From: Mesorhizobium ventifaucium
GTDB lineage: Bacteria > Pseudomonadota > Alphaproteobacteria > Rhizobiales > Rhizobiaceae
Direction of reading: 5' to 3'
NCBI RefSeq assembly: GCF_935822925.1
Contig: NZ_CAKXZS010000015.1
Span: 1-64,000 of the forward strand
DNA length: 64,000 nt
Shown here in pieces: positions 8,518-16,267 of the stretch; the first letter of the stretch is position 1; each line of letters opens with the position of its first letter. The translations under genes and the position numbers were made by a program. The notes under the pieces are model-generated. The model worked only from the letters and a program-made list of their open reading frames with translations. It had not been told where the DNA came from and did no database searches.

Positions 8518-9402
8518 ATGGAAACCACCGAAAAACGCCAGCGCGGGCGGCCGCGTGCCTTCCACGGTCCGTCCGACGCCGCTTCGGTGCAGTCGCTCGA
8601 CCGGGCGCTGCGCATCCTCGCCATCGTCGCCGACGGCAGCGGTCTGTCGCTGAGCGAGATCGCCGCGCAGAGCGGCCTCCCCGCCTCCACCGCCTACCGC
8701 ATGCTGACGACGCTGGAAAACCACGGCGTGGTCGAGTTCGACAGCACCGACCAGCTGTGGTCGATCGGCGTCGAGACCTATCGCATGGGCGCGGCGTTCC
8801 TGCGCCGCCGCAAGCTGGTCGACCGCGCCCGCATCGTCATGCAGGAATTGATGGAGAAGACCGGCGAGACCGCCAATCTCGGCGTCGCCGAGGACGATTG
8901 CGTCGTCTTCGTCAGCCAGGTCGAGACGCATCAGGCGATCCGCGCCTTCTTCCGGCCGGGCACGCGCAGCTCCTTCCATGCATCGGGCATCGGCAAGGCG
9001 GTGCTGGCGCATCTCGAGCCGCAGCGCGTCGGCGCCGTCCTGCGCCGGACCGGGCTGGAGCGCTTCACCGAAAAGACGCTGTCCGACGTCTCGGCGGTGG
9101 CCCGTGATCTGGTGACGATCAAGCTGCGCGGCTGGTCAGTCGACGACGAGGAACGGCACCCCGGCATGCGCTGCGTTGCCGCGGCCATCTTCAACGAGTT
9201 CGGCGAGCCGATTGGCGGCGTGTCGGTTTCGGGACCGACAGTGCGGGTGACGCCGGAGCGGCTGGCCGAGATCGGCCCCCTGGTGCGCGAAGCCGCAACG
9301 GAAATAACCAGGATGATTGGTGGTCTGCCGCCCCCTTCTTCACCAAGCCGCGCCGCCGAACCGGGTTCACTCTTCGAGATTGGCGCTGCGCGCTCACCTT
9401 GA
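8518..9402 (+). CDS. IclR-family transcriptional regulator
   Basis: A 294-residue regulator with an N-terminal winged helix (SLDRALRILAIVADGSGLSL, then LPASTAYRMLTTLENHGVV, about residues 24-75) and a C-terminal IclR effector domain containing HASGIGKAVLAHL and the segment RCVAAAIFNEFGEPIGGVSVSGP. The ATG at 8518 is chosen because it precedes the basic RQRGRPRAF tail and gives a normal length; the longer frame from 8224 would run back through the divergent gcl start. Divergence from gcl suggests it represses the glyoxylate operon, as AllR/GclR-type proteins do with glyoxylate or related ligands. Confidence 0.9.
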   Translation: METTEKRQRGRPRAFHGPSDAASVQSLDRALRILAIVADGSGLSLSEIAAQSGLPASTAYRMLTTLENHGVVEFDSTDQLWSIGVETYRMGAAFLRRRKLVDRARIVMQELMEKTGETANLGVAEDDCVVFVSQVETHQAIRAFFRPGTRSSFHASGIGKAVLAHLEPQRVGAVLRRTGLERFTEKTLSDVSAVARDLVTIKLRGWSVDDEERHPGMRCVAAAIFNEFGEPIGGVSVSGPTVRVTPERLAEIGPLVREAATEITRMIGGLPPPSSPSRAAEPGSLFEIGAARSP

Positions 9403-9463
9403 CAGCCGCCCGGCTACGGCCAAGTTTGCGTCCACCTTCCGCCAGCCGACGCCCGAAAGACGC

Positions 9464-9958
9464 ATGAGCCTCCAATCCGTCAAAGCCTTCTTCGCCGAAT
9501 ATGCCCCCGACATCGAGGTGATCGAAACGCCGACAAGCTCGGCGACCGTCGCGCTCGCGGCCGAGGCGCACGGCGTCGAGCCGGGGCAGATCGCCAAGAC
9601 CATCTGCCTGCGCGTCGGTGACCGGGTCATGCTGGTCGTCGCCCGCGGCGACGCGCGCATCGACAATCGCAAATCGCGCGATGCATTCGGCGGCAAGCCG
9701 CGCATGCTCGATGCCGAGCAGGTGGCCGAAATCACTGGCCATCCGATTGGCGGCGTCTGCCCCTTCGGCCTCGCCTCGCCGTTGCCGGTCTATTGCGACG
9801 TATCGCTGCGCGCCTACGATCAGGTCGTGCCAGCGGCCGGCGCAACCAATGCAGCGGTGAAAATAGGCGTCGAGCGCATGGCAGCGCTGACCGGCGCCGA
9901 ATGGTGCGACATCTGTCAGGATGAGCTAGGCCCCGGGCACCGCGCTCTTGGTCGATAG
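9464..9958 (+). CDS. YbaK/ProX-type aminoacyl-tRNA deacylase
   Basis: A 164-residue single-domain protein of the YbaK/EbsC family, which hydrolyses mischarged tRNAs such as Cys-tRNA(Pro) or Ala-tRNA(Pro). The sequence shows AKTICLRVGDRVMLVVARGD, the lysine-containing segment NRKSRDAFGGKPRMLDAEQV, GHPIGGVCPFGLASPLPVYC and the C-terminal PAAGATNAAVKIGVERM. The ATG at 9464 follows RCGCCCGAAAGACGC-like purine-rich sequence and fits the family start. The exact tRNA substrate cannot be assigned. Its 3' end overlaps a small minus-strand gene by about 33 bases. Confidence 0.85.
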   Translation: MSLQSVKAFFAEYAPDIEVIETPTSSATVALAAEAHGVEPGQIAKTICLRVGDRVMLVVARGDARIDNRKSRDAFGGKPRMLDAEQVAEITGHPIGGVCPFGLASPLPVYCDVSLRAYDQVVPAAGATNAAVKIGVERMAALTGAEWCDICQDELGPGHRALGR

Positions 9959-10281
9959 GTCGTAGAAATCAAGCAGCATCGCCAGCCCAACTCCGCAGGC
10001 GGTGAAGATGAGGCCGGCGATGAAGATGCGGGTGGCGCGTTCATAGACGCGTCGCTGTAGAGACGTTGTGTCGAGCAGCAACCGCAGCGCTCGTATCTGC
10101 AAGGCAATGCCTATCAAAATCGGCACGACGGCTGCGAGGTGATAGATTTCCCAAGGGAGCGGGTTGGCGGCCCAATGCGTGATGAAGCCCAGCGAGAAAG
10201 CCAGTAGAATGCCGACGGTGGTGATCTGCCGTTGCGGAAATCCGTCTCAATCTGCTCTTCCTTGGGTTCGTGCTCGTCCAA
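9926..10281 (-). pseudogene. Small membrane protein, frameshifted
   Basis: Two frames combine into one protein of about 118 residues: a hydrophilic start DEHEPKEEQIETDF, then QRQITTVGILLAFSLGFITH, a segment WEIYHLAAVVPILIGIALQI, and a last hydrophobic stretch RIFIAGLIFTACGVGLAMLL. The frames join at the AAA run 10238-10240 if one base is added. The TTG at 10281 is preferred as start because GAGGGAGAGG lies just upstream. Three membrane segments are likely; no function is recognised. Confidence 0.6.
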
Positions 10282-10395
10282 GCGTCCCTCTCCCTCTGGT
10301 GCCTTCACGCCAGACTAAGCTGTCGAAAAATCCCTGTACATCCCTCGCTGGAACCGGTTGCGGTGCCGGGTTCAATTTTGCAAACCAGACAGCTG

Positions 10396-10421
10396 AAAAG
10401 GGGCAGTGGGTGCCCCTTTTT
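10396..10421. terminator. Bidirectional rho-independent terminator
   Basis: Stem AAAAGGGGCA, a 5-base loop and TGCCCCTTTT, with T-runs on both sides. It follows the BA14K gene on the minus strand. Confidence 0.8.
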
Positions 10422-10448
10422 CCCTTGCCTGAAACGGTTCACCTCCCC

Positions 10449-10757
10449 TCAAAGCCGGCAATAGTGGCGATAGCCGTCGTAGCCGACATAGGTATCGGAG
10501 TACGGATCGTAGCTCTGATAGCGGTTGAGGCAGCGCCGGACGTGCCATGAGCCGCCGTTCTCATCGATGTAGACGGTGCGCGGCTGGGCCAGCGCGCTGC
10601 CGAGCAGGAAGCCGCCGACGCCGGCGGCGATGCCGATGCCAAGATGCTTGTTGTGATGGTGCTTGTGATGGGCGGCCGAAGGCTGAACGGAGCCGGCCAG
10701 CATGGCGGCGGCGACAGTGGTGGCGATGAGGCCGGAAACGATGGTGCGCTTGAACAT
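10449..10757 (-). CDS. BA14K-family exported protein
   Basis: A 102-residue protein with a signal peptide (MFKRTIVSGLIATTVAAAML...AAH), a His-rich patch HHKHHHNKHLG, a glycine-rich hydrophobic segment GIAAGVGGFLLGSALA and the BA14K C-terminal signature RYQSYDPYSDTYVGYDGYRH. BA14K proteins are small envelope proteins known from Brucella as immunoreactive, lectin-like antigens and are common in Rhizobiales. The ATG at 10757 follows GGGAG at a good distance, so the longer frame to 10865 is not used. The His cluster could bind metal, but that is a guess. Confidence 0.85.
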   Translation of the reverse strand: MFKRTIVSGLIATTVAAAMLAGSVQPSAAHHKHHHNKHLGIGIAAGVGGFLLGSALAQPRTVYIDENGGSWHVRRCLNRYQSYDPYSDTYVGYDGYRHYCRL

Positions 10758-10951
10758 GACGATCTCCCTGCTGCGTTGTGAGAGCCGATCCATCCGCCTC
10801 TTGACCATCAGTCGTTGCGGCAGGGAAAAAGGTTCGATGGTTTTTTGAATTTTTCGAAAGTGCAAAGCTGCGGTCTGAACAGGGTTTTGCCGTCAGGCGC
10901 GCAATTACGGCCGGCGAGGAGCACCGGTCGGCAGTCCGCCGGCGGGAGGCC

Positions 10952-11119
10952 TCAGCCCATGCCGGTAATATGGCGCAGCCAGAAGGCGAGCGCGATGAAG
11001 CCGATGATGGTGGTGATGCCGGTCCAGTTGACGTTGGCGCTCTTCAAAACCTTGATGAGCTTCACCAGGAGAAACCAGGCCACGACGACGATCAGGGCAA
11101 TGACGACAAGTCTGATCAT
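10952..11119 (-). CDS. Small membrane protein (55 aa), unknown function
   Basis: A short protein with two hydrophobic segments, RLVVIALIVVVAWFLLVKLI and ITTIIGFIALAFWLRHI, separated by a short polar loop. The ATG at 11119 begins immediately before the first segment. No family or function is recognised. It sits between the BA14K gene and tRNA-Thr. Confidence 0.6.
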   Translation of the reverse strand: MIRLVVIALIVVVAWFLLVKLIKVLKSANVNWTGITTIIGFIALAFWLRHITGMG

Positions 11120-11266
11120 GCGATACCTTCGCCCATGCGATTGCACCTTCGAACGATATAGGAAGCCAATTGGCCGTTTTCAGGATGCCTGCGCCGGCTC
11201 CTCCGGCGCGCTCAAAACGGAGTTTTGTCTTTACTGGCGCACCAAATATGCTAACCGGAGCGCCGT

Positions 11267-11342
11267 GCCCTTGTAGCTCAGCTGGTAGAGCAGCGGTTTT
11301 GTAAACCGAAGGTCGGCGGTTCGATTCCGTCCGGGGGCACCA
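11267..11342 (+). tRNA. tRNA-Thr (anticodon UGU)
   Basis: A 76-nt cloverleaf starting GCCCTTGTAGCTCAGCTGGT with loop TTTGTAA (anticodon TGT), acceptor pairing GCCCTTG/CGGGGGC and encoded CCA. Its 3' end, 11324-11343, is repeated almost exactly at 15616-15634, marking it as the integration site of a genomic island. Confidence 0.95.
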
Positions 11343-11757
11343 GTTAATCTGGAAAATCGACATAAAATCAATCGGTTAGGGATTTCCAGATTGGCGCTTT
11401 ACACACTTCAATATACACTTAGATCGTCGCTGGACGCCCATTTGCAGCCGCCCGCCAGAGAAGGGTCGCGCCATGACGGAGCCTCAGCGCTTCCCGCAGG
11501 TAGCTTATCCGTATCTGCTCCACCGCTCCCCTGTCCGCTTCCGGCAAGCCCTCCAGGTCTTGCAAGCGCACCAACGCCTAGAACGATTAGCCCCGAGAGC
11601 GGTCGCGGCATCCGCCGTGACGGCATTCTTCTACCGGCGCGCTTTCGCCAGCGGTCAGCCTGATTGGCGCCTTGATAACGGTGGTCTTTGCCCACGCCCT
11701 CTCTCCCGAAGAGAGAATGCGTCCATTGCGGAGGAGAGTCCAGCTTTGCGGCGTGGC
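11343..11757. other. Gene-poor stretch at the left end of the island
   Basis: Frames of about 90-107 codons exist on both strands but none has a recognisable domain, a good ribosome-binding site or protein-like composition. I see no integrase remnant here. Confidence 0.5.
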
Positions 11758-11916
11758 TTACGCGGTCTGAAGCTGTTCGACAGAACTCGAGCCTGACATT
11801 GCAATCAACCGTCTAGCGGCGAATGCGGCCAAAACCATGAAGGCAGCCGTGACGGTAAGGAAGATCGAGGACGCGAGAACAGTCCCGTCCTGCACATAAC
11901 AACTTGCGAATTCCAT
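11758..11916 (-). CDS. Possible small membrane protein (52 aa)
   Basis: A short minus-strand frame reads MEFASCYVQDGTVLASSIFL, then a hydrophobic run TVTAAFMVLAAFAA and a polar tail ending SSSVEQLQTA. AGGGG lies about 10 bases upstream of the ATG. The single membrane span and ribosome-binding site are the only support; no family is recognised. Confidence 0.4.
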   Translation of the reverse strand: MEFASCYVQDGTVLASSIFLTVTAAFMVLAAFAARRLIAMSGSSSVEQLQTA

Positions 11917-12104
11917 AACGCTCTACCCCTTCAAACCCACCTGACAGCTTGCATGATGATCCTGCTTCGGGCGAAATACAAGCGCGTGCTAATGCACGAT
12001 GACGCGAGAGTGAGCCGAATTAGTTTCCTTCGCCCAAGACCCAAGCCGAAGCGCCCGCTCCCGCAGCGCTTGCGCCGTCATATCAGATAAGCCTAATGTA
12101 ATTC

Positions 12105-12461
12105 ATGATCTGGCCATTTAGGGGGCGCGGCTGCGCATTCGGGTTGGGCGCTAGCATCGCCGCAGCCTGCGCTTTCGGAACTCCTTTGGCATCGGCACAT
12201 GATGACTGGTACGAAAAACAGTGCTGCCATGACGAGCATTGCGAGCCGATGGCAGACGGTGCCGTTCGCGAAACAAGCAAGGGCTTCAAGGTGCCGTCAG
12301 GCGAATTGCTGCGTTACGCGGACGGCAGGGTGCGTCAGTCGCACGACATGCGTTTTCATTGGTGCCATGCCCAAAAAGTAACGGCAGGCCGGCATCGTGA
12401 ATTCCCATCTCGCAACCCTGACATTACGATCTGCCTCTACGTGCCGCCTAAGTCATTCTGA
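12105..12461 (+). CDS. Secreted Cys-rich protein, paralogue of 26557-26943
   Basis: A 118-residue protein with a signal peptide (GLGASIAAACAFGTPLASA) followed by HDDWYEKQCCHDEHCEPM, a middle segment SGELLRYADGRVRQSHDMRF and the end HWCHAQK...DITICLYVPPKSF. The paired Cys-Cys, the later Cys residues and the ICLYVPP ending recur in the protein at 26557-26943 (SCCSGYDC...HWCSV...ICLFVPPSSF). The pattern suggests disulphide bonds in the periplasm. The function is unknown; I do not recognise a named domain. Confidence 0.75.
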   Translation: MIWPFRGRGCAFGLGASIAAACAFGTPLASAHDDWYEKQCCHDEHCEPMADGAVRETSKGFKVPSGELLRYADGRVRQSHDMRFHWCHAQKVTAGRHREFPSRNPDITICLYVPPKSF

Positions 12462-12677
12462 CGTTCGGTCACGGGCTCACTGCTGCTTCGCGTGGGTAGC
12501 GCAGGGTATCCTGATTGGAGACGCACAATCCAGTCCAGCGCGTCTGAAGCGACATCCTCGTGGTCGGTCAACTCGCTCACCTAGGCTACAATTGGGCGTC
12601 GCTTATGCGAGAAGCCCGCTTTCTGGTTCGGAAACGCTAGTCGCGAGGTGCCCGGGCATGGGCGAGCCGTCTGACGT

Positions 12678-12872
12678 TCAGCGGCTCAGCCTTCCGACGG
12701 TCTCAATGATGGCTTTGGCCAGCGCTTCGCCCTCATAGACCGGCTCGGGACCATAGAGCAGCAAGACAGCTTCTTCGCTCGGCAACACGCCAGCGGGGCA
12801 GGTCTGTTCGATCGCCATGCGAACCAGTTTGAGGGCGGCCCAGGCGTTGCGGATGCTATCTTGGGCTTGCAT
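12678..12872 (-). CDS. Small protein of unknown function (64 aa)
   Basis: A 64-residue, mostly helical soluble protein starting MQAQDSIRNAWAALKLVRMA and ending EGEALAKAIIETVGRLSR. The ATG at 12872 follows GAGGAAGC, a good ribosome-binding site, and is preferred over the start at 12920. No family is recognised. Confidence 0.55.
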   Translation of the reverse strand: MQAQDSIRNAWAALKLVRMAIEQTCPAGVLPSEEAVLLLYGPEPVYEGEALAKAIIETVGRLSR

Positions 12873-13063
12873 GCTTCCTCGCTGAGATGGTCGGCCCGAC
12901 AGCCGCTGCGGAGTAGGCAACCGACCGCCGGGCCTAACCGGCGGGGGTTTGGGGCGGTACGCCGGCTAGTTCTAACATAAGCCTCTCATGCATCATTGCT
13001 AATTTAGTAAAATGGTCACGTTCCGTTCCCCTGGCTGTCAAATCGGATGAGCCTAGAGTCAAT

Positions 13064-13954
13064 TTGGTGGCTAAACGAGTGAGTGCCGGCGGCCGGCTTG
13101 AGTTCATTCCTCCGATGATGCCGACCTTGGTAGCCAAGCCGCCCCAAGGCGATGACTGGATGCATGAAGCCAAATTCGACGGCTACCGCTCCCAGATCAT
13201 CATCTACGCCGACGGTGTGCGGATCTTCACTCGCCGCGGACTAGACTGGACATCGAAGTACCGCGATCTCGCGGCGGCGGCCAATACGCTGGACGTCGAG
13301 AATGCCATCATCGATGGCGAAGTCGTCGTCTTGAATGACGCTGGCCTTTCGGATTTTGCCGCGCTGCGCAAGGCAATCACCAGGCGCCAGCACGACCTCT
13401 ATTTCGTCGCGTTCGATCTGCTGCATCTCAATGGCCACGACTTGCGCGACATGGCGCTTGAGGATCGGCGGGAAATCCTGGCCGGCCTTATAGGGTCCGA
13501 CAGCCGCATCCAGTTCAGCGAGACAATGCCAGGCGAGGCTAATGCGATCTATCATCTGATCGACGCGGCCGGCCTGGAACGGATGGTATCGAAGCGTCGA
13601 GACAGCAAATACCGCAGCGGGCCGACTACCAATTGGCTGAAAACAAAATCCCTCACCGAAAGCGAGTTTGAACTTCTCGGAGTTGAACGCGAGCGGGGCA
13701 AGCCAGCCTTCGCTCTGATGGCCGAGCCGGCGAGCCGCAAATATGTCGGCAGTGCCTTCGTCAGCGTCAATCGCGAGATGCGGGAGCGGCTGTGGAAGCG
13801 TGTCCAGGAACGCGCCGGGCCACCGCCCAAGGACATGCCAAAGCTGCCAGCAACGCAGTGGGTCAAGCCGGGCATCAAAGCCCGCGTAAAGCATCTAAGG
13901 GGCGAGGAAGACCTTCGCCACGCATCGTTGCAGGGTTTGTGGGACGAGGGATAA
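13064..13954 (+). CDS. ATP-dependent DNA ligase (LigC/LigD ligase-domain type)
   Basis: A 296-residue stand-alone ligase with the nucleotidyltransferase and OB domains but no polymerase or phosphoesterase domain. Motif I HEAKFDGYR (lysine nucleophile, about residue 37), motif III-like FVAFDLLHLNG, a motif IV-like LERMVSKRRDSKYRSG, motif V WLKTK and the C-terminal KHLRGEEDLRHASLQG are visible. Related enzymes seal breaks in bacterial non-homologous end joining with Ku, but no ku gene is in this window. Motif IV reads LERMVSK where relatives have LEGIVSK, a notable change. The TTG at 13064 gives the usual N-terminus. It lies within the tRNA-Thr island. Confidence 0.88.
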   Translation: MVAKRVSAGGRLEFIPPMMPTLVAKPPQGDDWMHEAKFDGYRSQIIIYADGVRIFTRRGLDWTSKYRDLAAAANTLDVENAIIDGEVVVLNDAGLSDFAALRKAITRRQHDLYFVAFDLLHLNGHDLRDMALEDRREILAGLIGSDSRIQFSETMPGEANAIYHLIDAAGLERMVSKRRDSKYRSGPTTNWLKTKSLTESEFELLGVERERGKPAFALMAEPASRKYVGSAFVSVNREMRERLWKRVQERAGPPPKDMPKLPATQWVKPGIKARVKHLRGEEDLRHASLQGLWDEG

Positions 13955-13963
13955 TCGGGACCT

Positions 13964-14200
13964 CTAGATCCCATACATCAGGGCAATGAAGAATACCGGT
14001 GCAAAGATCAGGAAGATCGCCATTACTATGATCACGGCCAGGGCCAGGCGCTCTGTTCGCCTGACGATTGCAACGACGTCGTCGTCGCTCGACGAAACAA
14101 GATCAACCACCGACCAATCTGTTGGGTCAGGAGCTTGATTGTCATTGGCGGGTCGGCTTGCGACCGCATCGACATTCTGTTTGCTCTGGATAATGGTCAC
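13964..14200 (-). CDS. Small membrane protein (78 aa), unknown function
   Basis: The frame from the GTG at 14200 reads TIIQSKQNVDAVASRPANDN, a polar Asp-rich middle and one C-terminal membrane span LALAVIIVMAIFLIFAPVFF. GGAAAG lies just upstream of the GTG. The layout (cytosolic head, one C-terminal span) resembles tail-anchored small proteins, but no family is recognised. It converges with the ligase gene, ending 9 bases from it. Confidence 0.5.
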   Translation of the reverse strand: MTIIQSKQNVDAVASRPANDNQAPDPTDWSVVDLVSSSDDDVVAIVRRTERLALAVIIVMAIFLIFAPVFFIALMYGI

Positions 14201-14457
14201 AGTTCTTTCCGCCGTTAGGGTGCCACATCGGGTGCCCGCCGACGAGTATACAGCGGGCAGCCCGAACCGCCGATGAAGGGACTTTGCTCGGCGGCCAAAT
14301 ACCAATCCTTTGCCAAGATCTTGGTTGCCAGCCTCAGCCCTCTGTCTTTAACGCACAGACTTCAGTCTTACTGCGTCATGGACCATAGCCCGGCGCCGGA
14401 ACTAAGTGCCCGCCGGTCCCGTTGCCGACCAGTGATAATTCAGAATAGGAGATAGTC

Positions 14458-14772
14458 ATGGCTGACGGTCCCACCGTTGTTAACTCAGGCGGAAATGGCG
14501 CCGGCACCGCTGTCGCCGTCGTTCTCGCAATTATCGCAATCGTGATCCTACTGTTGTTCACCGGCGTTATCAACATCAACGGCGGGGGCACTGGAAAGGA
14601 CGTCGACGTAAAGGTTGAAGCGCCTACGGTCGAAGCGCCCAACGTCGAAGCGCCAGCTGCGTCCGCTCCGGCTGAGCCGAGCGCACCTGCCCCAGCCGCG
14701 CCCGCTCCGGCAGAACCGGCCGCACCTGCTCCGGCAGCACCCGCTCCGGCAGCACCTGCTAACGGCGGCTGA
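14458..14772 (+). CDS. Membrane-anchored Pro/Ala-rich repeat protein
   Basis: A 104-residue protein: a short polar start, one membrane span AVAVVLAIIAIVILLLF (about residues 18-34), then a tail made of Ala-Pro-Ala-Glu repeats (EAPTVEAPNVEAPAASAPAE and similar). The tail is probably an extended periplasmic linker. AGGAG lies 7 bases before the ATG. The DNA of the tail is itself repetitive, so length may vary between strains. Function unknown. Confidence 0.78.
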   Translation: MADGPTVVNSGGNGAGTAVAVVLAIIAIVILLLFTGVININGGGTGKDVDVKVEAPTVEAPNVEAPAASAPAEPSAPAPAAPAPAEPAAPAPAAPAPAAPANGG

Positions 14773-14923
14773 TTGTGACATCGGATATCGGGCCCGGCGG
14801 GATGCGCTTCCGGGCTTGATGAAAACGTTGAGGGCCGTCCACACTCCGCAAAGCGGCCCACGCAACGGAAAGCCGTTCGACGGAGTTTCAATCAGTTGCG
14901 GGACCTGCAAAGAAGGATCGCTT

Positions 14924-15202
14924 ATGAAGATGCTCGTTACCCTCGTGGCCGGCATTGCAATGGCCGGATGCATCAGCGTGGCCGCTGCCGATCCGTGGAA
15001 GGACGAGAGCGGTCATGGCAAATGGCAGGGCCGCTACCAAGACGAAGATGATTATGAGCGGAAGCGCGAACGCTACAGCAACAAAAAAGAATTCCGGCGC
15101 GGCAATTGCAAGATTGAGCGCAAGTGGGAAGGCGATGAATACAAGGAAGAGGTGAAGTGCAAGCGCGGCTTCAGGAGGCCGCGTTACATCTATCGCTATT
15201 GA
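14924..15202 (+). CDS. Exported highly charged small protein
   Basis: A 92-residue protein with a signal sequence MKMLVTLVAGIAMAGC, whose last residues could form a lipobox, followed by a charged stretch rich in Lys, Arg, Glu and Tyr (WQGRYQDEDDYERKRERY) and a pair of cysteines in GNCKIERKW and EVKCKRGF. AAGGA precedes the ATG. It resembles small rhizobial periplasmic proteins with no assigned role. The ATG at 14924 is chosen because the longer frame upstream overlaps the previous gene in Pro/Ala-coding DNA. Confidence 0.65.
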   Translation: MKMLVTLVAGIAMAGCISVAAADPWKDESGHGKWQGRYQDEDDYERKRERYSNKKEFRRGNCKIERKWEGDEYKEEVKCKRGFRRPRYIYRY

Positions 15203-15244
15203 ACCCAGACGCCTTCGGAAGGGCGGCCGGCCAACGCGGATCAG

Positions 15245-15569
15245 TGCGCCTGGCGGCCGCCGCGGGCATTCTGGCAGTCGAGGCTTACCACATGGGGATG
15301 GCACGATCGTCGCTTTACCGAATGGGCGAGGATGCCTGGAACGCGGCCAATGCGGTTTCCGACGCCCGTGACAAGATTGATGGATCCGGAAGACAAGGAC
15401 CAAGGCATCCGATTGGAGGACAAGGCCAATATCGCTCCATCGACCCCGGATGCGATCGCACTCACCAGGACACCGTAAGAAGTGCTTCGGATCGTCTATC
15501 TGACCGATCAGTCCGGCGTCAGCAAGGGCGGATTTGAACGGAATGAACGGAACGCTCAAAAGCACCTGA
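15245..15569 (+). pseudogene. Ferritin-like domain protein, truncated and frameshifted
   Basis: The first frame reads AAAAGILAVEAYHMGMARSS then LYRMGEDAWNAANAVSDARD, the helix-rich C-terminal half of a secreted ferritin-like (DUF4439/ferritin_2-like) protein. The next part, DKDQGIRLEDKANIAPSTPD and then EVLRIVYLTDQSGVSKGGF, is in a second frame with an in-frame TAA near 15476-15478, and the end NGMNGTLKST is in a third. The N-terminal half is missing. It is a decayed fragment at the right end of the island. Confidence 0.7.
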
Positions 15570-15615
15570 GCGGACTGCAAACGAGGCGATCGACGCGTGC
15601 TACTGGCAATCAGGA

Positions 15616-15634
15616 ATTCCGTCCGGGGCACCAG
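15616..15634 (+). repeat. Putative att site: copy of the tRNA-Thr 3' end
   Basis: ATTCCGTCCGGGGCACCAG matches tRNA-Thr 11324-11343 except for one missing G in the G-run. It includes the encoded CCA. Confidence 0.7.
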
Positions 15635-15740
15635 CATACAGCTTCTTGTGATAACCTGCCGGGATCGGTGCTCATCCCCGATTTCCACAGGCCGGGGCCA
15701 TAGCCCGTCAGCTTCAATGCATATATTCGCTAGCGGACCA

Positions 15741-15809
15741 CAGATATTCCCCTTGTGGAACCAAAGGTATTCCGTAGTGGAAACCACAGGTATTCCGTAG
15801 TGGAAACCA
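15741..15809 (+). promoter_or_regulatory. Three tandem 23-bp repeats with TTCC-N5/6-GGAA palindromes
   Basis: Three adjacent 23-bp units (15741-15763, 15764-15786, 15787-15809). The last two differ by one base and read AGGTATTCCGTAGTGGAAAC; the first is diverged. Each carries TTCC and GGAA separated by 5 or 6 bases, a dyad like a transcription-factor site. They end 12 bases before the start of the small membrane protein at 15822 and could be operators for it. Confidence 0.6.
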
Positions 15810-15821
15810 GAGGAGTCGCCG

Positions 15822-16067
15822 TTGGAGCAGAAACGCACGATCGCCCCCTTAATTGGTGGCATGTATGGTGGTCTTGCTGCCCTCGCGTTCGCGTTCGGTT
15901 TCCGCTTCCTGATGATTCCCGATCCCGATCCGACCTCGCAAGCAACGATAGCCCTTGCGGGAGTGGCCTTTTCGATCTGTTTCAACCTGGCCTTCCTTCG
16001 CGAGCATCGACGCCAGATTGCTGCCGCCAGAGAATTTCTAAGCCGTCCAAGATCGTATCAGCAGTAA
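15822..16067 (+). CDS. Small membrane protein (81 aa) behind tandem repeats
   Basis: Starts at a TTG preceded by GAGGAG. The protein begins EQKRTIAPLIGGMYGGLAAL, has two hydrophobic segments (AALAFAFGFRFLMI and ATIALAGVAFSICFNLAFL) and a basic tail REHRRQIAAAREFLSRPRSY. Two membrane spans with both ends in the cytosol are likely. No family is recognised. Its position immediately after three tandem palindromic repeats suggests tight control. Confidence 0.6.
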   Translation: MEQKRTIAPLIGGMYGGLAALAFAFGFRFLMIPDPDPTSQATIALAGVAFSICFNLAFLREHRRQIAAAREFLSRPRSYQQ

Positions 16068-16267
16068 TCCCCGCGTTCGCAAAGCAAAGCGCCCCCGCCT
16101 CCGGTCCGGCGCATCAGAACCAATGGATGCAACAGGGATGCGGACCGGCATCTCCCGCTCCCGGCCATTTAATGCCATTCGATTAAAATGCCCATGTGTA
16201 TATTAGCAATCGCTCAATTTAGCGCGCTGACAATGTCCGGGCGGTGGGCTAAACAACGGGTGGTGTC

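Larger units (their letters stand above)
11267..15634. mobile_element. Putative decayed genomic island in tRNA-Thr
   Basis: The 20 bases ATTCCGTCCGGGGGCACCAG at the tRNA 3' end (11324-11343) recur at 15616-15634 with one G fewer. Such repeats are left by tyrosine-recombinase islands that use a tRNA 3' end as attachment site. The interval holds a DNA ligase, small exported or membrane proteins and a decayed ferritin-like gene, with wide gene-poor gaps. No integrase or excisionase is seen, so the island is probably a remnant. Confidence 0.6.

Noticed and set aside
10905-11363. Minus-strand frame across tRNA-Thr
   Set aside because: Same artefact: it reads through the tRNA in antisense and overlaps a better small gene.
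12934-13173. Possible 79-codon minus-strand gene overlapping the ligase start
   Set aside because: The first half is antisense to the ligase and no start with a ribosome-binding site lies outside it. The last part (HFTKLAMMHERLMLELAG) looks protein-like but is too short to support alone.
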